DNA of 64,000 bases from Nostoc sp. NIES-3756. Its GTDB lineage: Bacteria; Cyanobacteriota; Cyanobacteriia; Cyanobacteriales; Nostocaceae. The stretch lies in the NCBI RefSeq assembly GCF_001548375.1, contig NZ_AP017295.1:4684501-4748500 (forward strand), given 5' to 3'. How positions within the stretch are numbered: the stretch's first letter is position 1; the number at the start of each line of letters is the position of its first letter. Positions 58,201 to 64,000 of this stretch are shown here, piece after piece. The position numbers and the translations under genes are program-made. Below the pieces are notes generated by a model. It was not told the origin of the DNA. It made no database searches and worked only from the letters and a program-made list of their open reading frames with translations.

Positions 58201-58944
58201 GAAACCTTCTACAGATGCAACAGCATTATGAAGAGTTTCATAGGACACTGGTGCAATACTTCTATGTTTGAAAACTGCATAGCCATTACGGACTTTATGA
58301 TTACATTCAATTAAGATATAATTTTTGTCTTTTAATAATTTATAGAAATTGTTATAGTTTTTAAATGTATTAATATCATCTAATAGTATATACTTCGCTC
58401 CATAAATTTCATTTAATTCAGCAGTACCAGTAAATTCAGACCCGTCTATTAATACTAAATCAAAATAATCAATACCATTCTCTTGCTTGATTCTGTTAAT
58501 TCCATTACCTGAATAGCCCAACTCTTGCACATAGTCAATATCTTGCTTTAGCCAGTCAAGAATACGTTCTAATGGATAAAGTTTGAGGTTGTTATTAGTT
58601 GTATTATAGAAATCAATAACTTCTTGCTTGTCAGCAAAGCTTTCGATAGGCACAGATGATGTATTATAAACTTTAACAAAGTCCTCATTTTTATATTTAT
58701 TATTTAGCTCATTAAATCTAACCTTCGATACCTCCATGCAAAATAAGATTGGCTTGTGAAGATTTTGCCGTATTCCTGTAAAAAATGCTTGAGTGCTTCC
58801 TTCTCCTGAAGAAGAACCAATTTCTAAAATTGTTTTAATTTCTTCTTGGCTAGTAATTTGCAGAATGGCTGTGTAAAAATCATCATTATGAATTTCAGGT
58901 GAAATTAAGCGATTTAATTCAGAATTAGTAATTTTATTATTCAT
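55213..58944 (-). CDS. Large methyltransferase-glycosyltransferase fusion, 1243 aa
   Basis: The modular protein starts with two class I SAM methyltransferase domains: TILEIGSSSGEGS at residues 38-50 and AVIVEIGSFKGRSTVAMGYA at about 265, with FIDGSHQYLDVLKDFE. A glycosyltransferase-2-like region follows (about 430-720, with WQVDVDELW, an acidic DVDE motif). Then comes a GT4 retaining glycosyltransferase (about 745-1090) with the EX7E motif EGFGMPIAE at about 1012. The C-terminal 150 residues (INLIIFPDWS...) form a domain seen between glycosyltransferases and TPRs in large cyanobacterial proteins. It ends at FFFA through a T9 run; reading one base back would continue into the downstream TPR-GT41 frame. 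It probably builds or decorates a surface glycan. Confidence 0.85.
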   Translation of the reverse strand: MNNKITNSELNRLISPEIHNDDFYTAILQITSQEEIKTILEIGSSSGEGSTQAFFTGIRQNLHKPILFCMEVSKVRFNELNNKYKNEDFVKVYNTSSVPIESFADKQEVIDFYNTTNNNLKLYPLERILDWLKQDIDYVQELGYSGNGINRIKQENGIDYFDLVLIDGSEFTGTAELNEIYGAKYILLDDINTFKNYNNFYKLLKDKNYILIECNHKVRNGYAVFKHRSIAPVSYETLHNAVASVEGFMIPGQEEYLFNKVKSLPEDAVIVEIGSFKGRSTVAMGYACIGTNRKIYAIDTWDGNDSDFAERQFFEIWQQNIEANGIEEYVIPIRGYSHEILAQWQNLTNGKSIDFIFIDGSHQYLDVLKDFEMSFPLVKDGGWMAFHDVIETWPGSERAWHKTAKYFLANHEYSSSLACGQKILSATNSSSVTIPIHFFTIVLNGQPFIRYHIDVFKQLPFKWHWHIVEGVADLKHDTSWSVKLGGYISDEIHKNGLSCDGTTEYINELLALYPENITVYRKPEGVFWDGKKEMVNAPLTNIQEECLLWQVDVDELWTLEQICTSREIFINNPDKTAAFYWCWYFVGEKLIISTRNCYAQNPQQEWLRTWRFKPGYIWAAHEPPILVEPLADGQYRSVASTNPFLHQETEAHGLIFQHFAYVTEEQLSFKEKYYGYKNAVVRWKELQKNNRFPVFLREYFPWVTDETQVDISHQQGIVQIAQKFNENWRFLRSEELEEQIAKIYKTSPIIVVDGVFFQLYQTGIARVWKSLLEEWANSAFGKHIVVLDRASTAPKIPGIRYRNVGNYDYNNTEADKQILQQICNEEGSDLFISSYYTTPITTPSIFMAHDMIPELFNWNLNHPMWREKHYGIRHAAAYIAVSQNTAKDLVKCFPDIPVESITIAKNGVDHRIFKPCSQERITSFKNKYGINKPYFLLVGVGNGYKNSLLFFQAFSELTSSYGFDIVCTGSGGVLAPECRKYTSGSAVYMLQLSDEELAIAYSGAVALVYPSKYEGFGMPIAEAMACGCPVITCPNASIPEVAGEAAIYIKDDDIDGLANALCEVQKPTARQSLITAGLAQAQNFSWTKMADIVSSALIDATLLPLNLKEINLIIFPDWSVSEESISEELAQVIRTLATHTDSHKTTLLIDTTDISGEDAELFLSSVTMNLLMEEDLDLTDSLEISLVLNLADIQWKTLLPRIRGRIILQNENQQALIPVKADTLASYPLITFSQEQDKEFFFA

Positions 58945-58976
58945 ATATTTAATAGATATATTATGATTGGAACTAA

Positions 58977-59378
58977 TTATTTACCTTGTTGCTGCTTCTT
59001 CATATCTTCCAAAACAACCTTATAATCCTGTCTATCAGGATGCAGCTTCACCAGCTTTTCTAATATGTCAGTAGCACCTTTAAAATCTTTCATCTGCACC
59101 CGCAGCAAAGACAACTTCTCCAAGGCAGCTTGATTATTTGGTTCTCGCTGTAAAACTAATTCGTAACCCTTTGCTTGTTCTTGTAAAGTGGACTCAGCCG
59201 ACACAGTTGTAGCTGTAGTTACTGGCGGCGGACTTTGGATAGCTCGTTGAATTGCGGGAACAGCACCCATGACCATTGAACCAAAGAAAGAAACAACGGA
59301 AACTACTGTTAAAATTCTTTTTTTCCGTTCAATCTGTTTTTGACGGACAACAAAATAATCTTTATCCGAACTAGTCAT
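58977..59378 (-). CDS. Single-pass membrane TPR protein, 133 aa
   Basis: A basic N-terminus (RQKQIERKKR) precedes one transmembrane helix (ILTVVSVVSFFGSMVMGAV). After a proline/threonine linker come two TPR units (LQEQAKGYELVLQREPNNQAA and KDFKGATDILEKLVKLHPDRQ). It is probably a small scaffold anchored in the membrane. It lies 32 bases upstream of the giant glycosyltransferase gene on the same strand, so it may belong to the same operon and organise the enzyme. Confidence 0.72.
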   Translation of the reverse strand: MTSSDKDYFVVRQKQIERKKRILTVVSVVSFFGSMVMGAVPAIQRAIQSPPPVTTATTVSAESTLQEQAKGYELVLQREPNNQAALEKLSLLRVQMKDFKGATDILEKLVKLHPDRQDYKVVLEDMKKQQQGK

Positions 59379-60001
59379 ATTTCAATTTTGGGTGTGGTAA
59401 ATACTTACTTAAATCAATCTCCTTAACAAGAGATTACCCATTACTTCACAGAAACTAACATCTCAACTAAAATTTTTTACGCCGCAACCTAGTCAAAGGT
59501 GAAGTTATATTAAGGGTCTGTTGGCATTCCTAGCAAAAAACGATCGCAGTTAACAACTAACAAATATTACCTAAGTATTTGCTTAAGTATATTTTTATAT
59601 TAAGTGTTAAATTTAGCTTTATTCTGCCTGCATTATCAAAATTGAATCTAAAACCTCACTGGGAAACGCTGTGTGATCGCCCTTCTAAGGCATCGACTCT
59701 AATTAAGTTATGTCTGCTTAATCTTTGGCGAAAGATTAAAGCTTTATTAAATTCTTCCGGCAACTGATTTACACCTGGATGTTTGCGTTATCCTAAAAAG
59801 CGATCGCAACCAGCAACCTCACATCAGCCAGCATTACACGAGCTATTTCACAATTGCACAGATTCTAGCTGATATACAGTTGCAACTTGTTAGTGCTGTT
59901 TGTGCAATATTGAAAACTGCTAATCCTGTTGCCTAGCATTTGCCTATATCTTTAGGGAGATATTTAGGTATAATGGTGTAATTACCGTACAAAGCCGAAG
60001 T
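59379..60001. other. Intergenic, no recognised gene
   Basis: About 620 bases with two HIP1-like octamers. A plus-strand frame of 62 codons at 59579-59767 shows no coding character. A minus-strand open stretch at about 59661-59786 looks weakly coding-like but has no start. Otherwise nothing was recognised. Confidence 0.4.
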
Positions 60002-60145
60002 TTGTCACAACTTGATAGAGTTTGTTATGGTATAGTAAAGAAGTTAAGACTAGCTTTGCCAATTACTGAACTCTACGAATTGGTACCCATTGCAAAACGG
60101 AAAGCAGTTTTGATTAAGTATTTATCCAACAAAATTCTGAATTGA
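60002..60145 (+). CDS. Possible small ORF, 47 aa
   Basis: A TTG at 60002 opens a frame with coding-like composition, encoding SQLDRVCYGIVKKLRLALP then ELYELVPIAKRKAVLIKYLS, which would form two amphipathic helices. There is no good ribosome binding site. The stop is 9 bases before the next gene's ATG, compatible with translational coupling. It may equally be a chance frame. Confidence 0.3.
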   Translation: MSQLDRVCYGIVKKLRLALPITELYELVPIAKRKAVLIKYLSNKILN

Positions 60146-60154
60146 ATCGAGGTT

Positions 60155-60373
60155 ATGACTCAGCAAGTACTTCACCCAATGGTGAAATTGCAGCGTAACG
60201 TGCAATCACTCGTTGAATCAAATATTATCAAGCCGACTGATAGCATTTGGAAGATTGCGCTGCTTTATGGTAATGACTGGCAGCACTGGAAACAGGAGCT
60301 ACTAGATTTTGGTTTTACTATGCAAGACCCAATTGGCGATCTGCTAGCGGTGGAAGCATGGGATGAAGATTAA
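60155..60373 (+). CDS. DUF4327-like small cyanobacterial protein
   Basis: The 72-residue acidic protein reads KLQRNVQSLVESNIIKPTD, SIWKIALLYGNDWQHWKQEL and LDFGFTMQDPIGDLLAVEAWDED. The length and the helix-helix-strand outline with GF...D.I.DLL..E.W resemble the DUF4327 family found almost only in cyanobacteria. Its function is unknown. CGAGGTT precedes the ATG. It is followed by an interrupted repeat and insertion sequence. Confidence 0.6.
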   Translation: MTQQVLHPMVKLQRNVQSLVESNIIKPTDSIWKIALLYGNDWQHWKQELLDFGFTMQDPIGDLLAVEAWDED

Positions 60374-60715
60374 AAATTAGGGAATAGTGATGATGGCTGT
60401 AAACTAACAGCCAGTTTTTCATATAGTACCCAGTCTCTGATTTACCCAACTCTTGCACCAAGCAACTGAGAGTTGCAACTATACAGATAACACCCGCTTG
60501 TACCTGACTTTTCACATTATGTAGAAAAGCTAACGCTAGACCTAACCCCCAGCCCCCTTCCCTACAAAGGAAGGGGGAGCAATCAAAGCCTCTCTCCTTT
60601 TAGGCTACGGTGTACACACAAGTCTGATAAAGTTGCCGAAGGGCGTTTTGATCCCCCCTAACCCCCCTTAAAAAAGGGGGGAATTATAATCAAGATCCCC
60701 CTTTTTAAGGTAGGG

Positions 60716-61279
60716 CTAATTCATTGTGAAAAGAGAAAAAAGCTGTTCCAGATCATGACATAGAAATCTCTGTGCTTTGGTCAATGAGCGATAACCCTTT
60801 GCACGGAGTAGATTAATCACAAAAGTACGAATAATAGACCAGTTAGTAGCAGCATTATAGGCACAAAAAGGTGCAGTGTCTTCCCCAAACACAACATCTT
60901 TGACCCAATGCAATCCGTTTTCAATGTCCCGGTGTCCACGAATAGCTTGAGCAAAATGGATAGCAGATGTTTTGAGACTACTAAGATAGTAACTAATTGT
61001 TTCAAAAGATTGCCCATCTCTAATACCCTGACGCTCAACAACAATCAAACTTTGCGCCTTTTCCCAACTGGGGTCAATACCATCTATGAGTTCATAAACT
61101 TTGACAGTACGTTGAACAACACGTCCACGTGTGCGTTCGATTTGAATGTCAATAGTATTTGGGAGAAGTTGTTTTGCCAGTGTTTGTGCATAACTCAAGA
61201 GTTTGGGTTGATTACCCTTGATGCCTACTAAGTAATCATTACCACTGTTAACAATTAACTGCACAGTTTTTTTTGACAA
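60716..61279 (-). CDS. ISAs1-family transposase, second frame (C-terminal part)
   Basis: The 187-codon frame starts artificially at a TTG at 61279 (MSKKTVQL). Its true content begins with QKKTVQLIVNSGNDYLVGIKGNQ, the catalytic-core continuation of ISAs1 transposases (DYLVxxKGNQ), then HRDIENGLHWVKDVVFGED with the third DDE glutamate, and NLLRAKGYRSL at the end. It continues the frame at 61255-61809 by a one-base shift in an A8 tract on the coding strand. If the shift is programmed, the fused transposase is complete. Confidence 0.85.
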   Translation of the reverse strand: MSKKTVQLIVNSGNDYLVGIKGNQPKLLSYAQTLAKQLLPNTIDIQIERTRGRVVQRTVKVYELIDGIDPSWEKAQSLIVVERQGIRDGQSFETISYYLSSLKTSAIHFAQAIRGHRDIENGLHWVKDVVFGEDTAPFCAYNAATNWSIIRTFVINLLRAKGYRSLTKAQRFLCHDLEQLFSLFTMN

Positions 61280-61809
61280 TGCAAAGCATCACATGTAAAC
61301 ACTACACCAGTGAAATTCAAAGTTTCTAATAGTTTTTCTAAAACTTTGATTTCACTTTGTTCATGGTTCTGGAATTGCTTGAGGGCAACGACCACTCCTT
61401 GCTGATGGCTATACACTGAGACGACGTTGACAAAGTTTTGGTAGGACTGATTGTATGCTTTAACTGTACTTTTGATGCTTTTTCCATCCACTGCTAACCA
61501 AGAACCTGGACCGAGGTGAGTCCCAGCTTTTGCCCACGTCACAAAGCAGTCTGTAAGTTTTTCAAAATCTAATTGCTCAAACAGTCGCCGAAATGTTGAG
61601 TCACTCGGTAAACGTTTGTATGTTATCCCTAACTTTTCGGACAATGCTGCATAATGTCGCACACAAAAGTCTTCTAGTGCAGCATATCCATAGCACTCAC
61701 TCAACGTTCCTAAAATCACTAATAATAGCATCACCCATAATGGATAACGTTTTCCACGAGGAGCGCGATAGTCTTCTATGCCTTGTAATGCCGCTATCAA
61801 ACTACTCAT
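61255..61809 (-). CDS. ISAs1-family transposase, first frame (N-terminal part)
   Basis: The frame begins MSSLIAALQGIEDYRAPRGK, the typical N-terminus, and contains the first catalytic aspartate in WLAVDGKSIKST and the second in VVFTCDALHCQKK. It runs out at LCS shortly after the A8 tract (61268-61275). The second frame takes over at the same tract. The start ATG is at 61809, 75 bases inside the right inverted repeat. Confidence 0.85.
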   Translation of the reverse strand: MSSLIAALQGIEDYRAPRGKRYPLWVMLLLVILGTLSECYGYAALEDFCVRHYAALSEKLGITYKRLPSDSTFRRLFEQLDFEKLTDCFVTWAKAGTHLGPGSWLAVDGKSIKSTVKAYNQSYQNFVNVVSVYSHQQGVVVALKQFQNHEQSEIKVLEKLLETLNFTGVVFTCDALHCQKKLCS

Positions 61810-62101
61810 TTGACATCAAAATATACTTAGGGTAGAAGTTATTTCTAGTTTAATTTTTCTCTCTTTACAATGAATTAGCCCTACTAGGGTTAGGGGGGAT
61901 TTAGGGGGATCAAACCATATTTTCCACCCAATGTAGAGATGTGTGTACACCGTAGCCTTTTAGGGGAGAAGTACCCTACGGGAAGCAAGCTATGGAGAGG
62001 GGTTTTCCATCTCACGTAAAAAATCAGGACTGTAAGTTCGCGCAGGCAGACTTAGTTTGTATAGCCACAATTTCTCATCGCCAAGGCTAGGTGCAAGGTG
62101 T

Positions 62102-62914
62102 TCATTTACCCAATTCTTGCGATCGCCATGCCGCAGCTTTGACTGCTTCAATTAAGGCAGAACGGAACCCAGCTTTTTCTAGTTGGGCAATACCAGCAAT
62201 AGTAGTACCACCAGGGCTGGTAACTCTGTCTTTAAGTTCGGCTGGGTGGATTTTGGTTTCGTGCAGTAATTGGGCTGTTCCTAGCACAGTTTGTAGTGCT
62301 AGTTGATTGGCAACTCCTCTGGGTAAACCTGCGGCGACTCCCCCATCTGCGAGGGCTTCTACTAATATGGCGACATAAGCCGGGCCGCTACCAGAAAGCC
62401 CTGTGACTGCATCCATCAAACTTTCCGACACTTCCACAACTTCCCCAACGGCGGAAAAAATTTGCTTGGCTAATTGGTGGTGTTCGGCGTGGGTATATGC
62501 ACCAGAGGTAATGGCGGTGATACCTGCGCCTACGGTGGCTGGGGTATTAGGCATAGCCCTAATTACTGGTGAGTTGGGGAAAGCAGCCTCTAGCTGGCTT
62601 AAGGACACCCCCGCCAATATGGAGATAACAAGGCATGAGTGTTCTGTTAAAACAATCTCTGCTAATTCTTGAGCGATCGCACTAAATACTTGTGGTTTCA
62701 CAGCCAAGAATACGACTTCTTGCGCTTGAGTGAATACCAAGCTGTTATCTGTGGTGACAGCTACATGATATTTTTCTTGTAAAAAAGCTTGTCGCGCTGC
62801 TTGCGGTTCGCTGACTATGACTTGTGATGGTTGATAAATTTCTCGCACAATAAGGCGGGATAACAACGCTTCTCCCATTACCCCGCCACCAATTAAACCA
62901 AATTTTATAGTCAT
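62102..62914 (-). CDS. proC: Pyrroline-5-carboxylate reductase
   Basis: The 270-residue enzyme makes the last step of proline synthesis, reducing pyrroline-5-carboxylate with NAD(P)H. It starts FGLIGGGVMGEALLSRL (the GxGxxG Rossmann motif), then VVFLAVKPQVF, VIRAMPNTPATVGAGIT, the conserved GLSGSGPAYVA, and ends with TSPGGTTIAGIAQLEKAGFRSAL. It is the standard size. It lies about 100 bases downstream of sepF on the same strand, a common cyanobacterial order. Confidence 0.95.
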   Translation of the reverse strand: MTIKFGLIGGGVMGEALLSRLIVREIYQPSQVIVSEPQAARQAFLQEKYHVAVTTDNSLVFTQAQEVVFLAVKPQVFSAIAQELAEIVLTEHSCLVISILAGVSLSQLEAAFPNSPVIRAMPNTPATVGAGITAITSGAYTHAEHHQLAKQIFSAVGEVVEVSESLMDAVTGLSGSGPAYVAILVEALADGGVAAGLPRGVANQLALQTVLGTAQLLHETKIHPAELKDRVTSPGGTTIAGIAQLEKAGFRSALIEAVKAAAWRSQELGK

Positions 62915-62918
62915 TAGT

Positions 62919-63003
62919 CGTTAATCGTTAGTCATTGGTCAATAGTCAATAGCCAATAGTCAAAAACTTTTACTTTGAACTCTTGACTATGGACTAATGA
63001 CTA
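62919..63003. repeat. GTCATTAGTC / GACTATGGACTAATG repeat block between sepF and proC
   Basis: Short direct and inverted units (GTCAATAGTCAATAGCCAATAG; GACTATGGACTAATGACTAA) fill the spacer. It may act as a terminator or separate two transcripts. Confidence 0.65.
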
Positions 63004-63011
63004 ATTTAACC

Positions 63012-63608
63012 TTATTGTGCCATCCGGTTGGTTTCATTGCCCCAAGAAGTTGGATTGGCTGGTGCGGTGCGTACAGGACGTGCGGGGGGTTGGGGTACTT
63101 CATGAATAACTCCACCTTGGGTGCTAACTTGCACACAACTGGGTGTAAACAAAAAGATACTTTCGCCAATACGTTCTTGATGTCCATCTAGTGCGTAAGT
63201 ACCACCTGCAACAAAATCAACTGCGCGTTGTGCTTGATCTGGATCCATGATAGTCAGGTTCAGCACTACTGATTTGCGTTCACGTAATGCTTGAATTGCT
63301 TGGGGCATTTCTTCAAATGTACGTGGTTCAAGCACCAATACTTCAGAAATTCCGTTAATTGCTCCTGGCATACCGATCACATTCCCCATAGTTGATTTTG
63401 TTCCTGTTGCAACGTCATCACCCATTGTAGTCATTGGTTCACGCCAACGTCGATTGTTTGGCGCTGCCTCTGCTTGTGCGGGTTGGGGATTTTCCTGTTG
63501 GTACAGATTTTGGTAGTTATCTGTATCTGGGTCTTCTTCGTAATATTCGTATTCTACTTGCTCGTTGAGACCAACGAAGTCTCGCAGTTTAGAAAATATA
63601 TTGTTCAT
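63012..63608 (-). CDS. sepF: Cell division protein SepF
   Basis: The 198-residue protein has an N-terminal helix that can bind membrane ([14 protein letters not shown]) and an acidic and glutamine/proline-rich linker. The SepF core follows at about residues 88-170 ([60 protein letters not shown]). SepF (Cdv2 in cyanobacteria) bundles FtsZ and links it to the membrane at the septum. AGAAGGAG precedes the ATG. Downstream is proC. The pipY/yggS gene often found upstream of sepF is not seen in the 390 bases available. Confidence 0.92.
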   Translation of the reverse strand: MNNIFSKLRDFVGLNEQVEYEYYEEDPDTDNYQNLYQQENPQPAQAEAAPNNRRWREPMTTMGDDVATGTKSTMGNVIGMPGAINGISEVLVLEPRTFEEMPQAIQALRERKSVVLNLTIMDPDQAQRAVDFVAGGTYALDGHQERIGESIFLFTPSCVQVSTQGGVIHEVPQPPARPVRTAPANPTSWGNETNRMAQ

Positions 63609-64000
63609 TTAGTTGCACTCCTTCTGCAAATTGCCTCTGAAAATCCGGTTCACTGTTGATGTAGCCGATGAAATCGCTACAAAGGGCAAATGGCCTATTA
63701 ATTTTATCGCTATTTGTAGCATCTACTACTGCTGTTGGCAATGAACTGACGCTATTAGTAACGCCTGTACATTAACCTAGATACAATAATTGAGTCAAGA
63801 TTATATCCCAACAATTCCCCGTTGGAAAGTTGACGAATGTTGTATTTAGTGCATTTTCTTAATTGTTTACTTTTATTGACGTTGATTTTTAGTATTTTTT
63901 TGCACTGGTATGGGCGGAAATTTTCTATATCCCATAGCCAGCGCTGATTGATACCATCGAAAAAACACAAGTACTTTTGCTTAAGTACGCTTGCCGAACA
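63609..64000. other. Intergenic upstream of sepF, no gene recognised
   Basis: About 390 bases. A minus-strand frame at 63755-63970 has neither coding composition nor a good ribosome site. It presumably holds the sepF promoter. Confidence 0.4.

Larger units (their letters stand above)
60710..61884 (-). mobile_element. ISAs1-family insertion sequence, about 1.18 kb
   Basis: The ends are GTAGGGCTAATTCATTGT (60710-60727) and its inverted copy ACAATGAATTAGCCCTAC (61867-61884); the similarity extends some bases further inward. The two transposase frames between them are of the ISAs1 type. The stop codon of the second frame lies within the left end. No clear target duplication was found next to the ends. 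The IS is inserted into the MITE described at 60603-61947. Confidence 0.85.
60603..61947. mobile_element. MITE-like element with 17-bp terminal inverted repeats, split by an IS
   Basis: The ends are GGCTACGGTGTACACAC (60603-60619) and its reverse complement GTGTGTACACCGTAGCC (61931-61947). They are flanked by a TTTTA direct repeat (60598-60602 and 61948-61952) that looks like a target site duplication. Without the IS the element is about 170 bases and has no ORF. It lies inside a dispersed repeat. Confidence 0.7.
60539..62000. repeat. Dispersed repeat copy interrupted by a MITE
   Basis: The left part (to about 60602: CCCCCTTCCCTACAAAGG, CCTCTCTCCTTTTA) and right part (from about 61948: TTTTAGGGGAGAA, TGGAGAGGGGTTTTCC) together match the intact repeat at 46341-46437. 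The MITE was inserted inside the CTCTCTCCTTTTAGGGGAG palindrome. Confidence 0.7.

Noticed and set aside
59579..59767. 62-residue plus-strand frame
   Set aside because: AT-rich leader with no ribosome site or recognisable protein pattern.
59661..59786. Minus-strand open stretch with coding-like peptide VNQLPEEFNKALIFRQRLS
   Set aside because: There is no start codon and an in-frame stop just upstream; too short to call a remnant.
63755..63970. 71-residue minus-strand frame upstream of sepF
   Set aside because: Composition is not coding-like and there is no ribosome site.

Overview
The window is chromosomal DNA from a filamentous, probably heterocyst-forming cyanobacterium of the Nostoc/Anabaena (Nostocales) type. 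The support is: cyanobacterial genes (ycf54, an FtsH2-type ftsH, sepF, phoD-type phosphatase, crtE, DUF6335 and DUF4327-like proteins, SPINDLY-type glycosyltransferases); very frequent GCGATCGC (HIP1) octamers; and many short tandem or palindromic intergenic repeats of the kind found in Nostoc genomes. The assignment is inferred from gene content; no search was run. Layout: 1-3.1 kb is a scrapyard with the end of an EgtD-like methyltransferase, an N-terminally truncated mnhB/mrpB piece, a tiny ribbon-helix-helix gene and a truncated metallo-beta-lactamase-fold gene. 3.4-7.2 kb holds two tandem paralogous Ser/Thr kinases and an exported thioredoxin-like protein. 7.3-12 kb is housekeeping: tRNA-Asp, gltX, an exported protein and ftsH, closed by a strong bidirectional terminator. 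12-16 kb runs on the minus strand: a secreted EndoU-like nuclease, two small unknown genes, and the C-terminal part of hcp broken at about 15,827 next to another gene remnant. 16.3-26.5 kb, mostly minus strand: mutS, an AAA-ATPase/PIN-nuclease pair that looks like a defence or toxin module, a membrane protein, phoD, a PEP-CTERM protein, an AI-2E transporter, a Nudix hydrolase and a lipoprotein. 26.8-38.3 kb is metabolism: folD, crtE, a DUF212 protein, a SPOR-like protein, ycf54, a SnoaL-like protein, pdxJ, ssb, a double-ATPase peptide ABC protein, a ROK/polyphosphate-glucokinase-type kinase and a creatininase-family protein. 38.5-47.4 kb looks like a stress cassette: a 2TM protein, DUF6335, DUF2267, a PfpI-ferritin-like fusion, an SRPBCC protein, two paralogous zinc alcohol dehydrogenases flanking a small exported protein, a cupin and a DUF72 protein. 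48.5-59.4 kb is a cell-surface region: mltA, a type IV pilin, a GT41/SPINDLY glycosyltransferase, a dead VapBC-like toxin-antitoxin pair, a second GT41 protein and a 1243-residue methyltransferase-glycosyltransferase, the last two apparently one reading frame split at a T9 tract. 60-64 kb has a DUF4327-like gene, an ISAs1-type insertion sequence nested in a MITE nested in a dispersed repeat, then proC and sepF. Main points of interest: (i) the AAA-ATPase/PIN operon; (ii) the T9 frameshift joining two glycosylation ORFs, with no plausible start codon for the second; (iii) the EndoU-like nuclease with a small unknown gene upstream; (iv) the three-level nested insertion and the A8 frameshift in its transposase; (v) an unusually high number of gene remnants (mnhB, MBL, hcp, an outer-membrane barrel, a toxin-antitoxin pair, an unknown C-terminus), several ending exactly at a junction.
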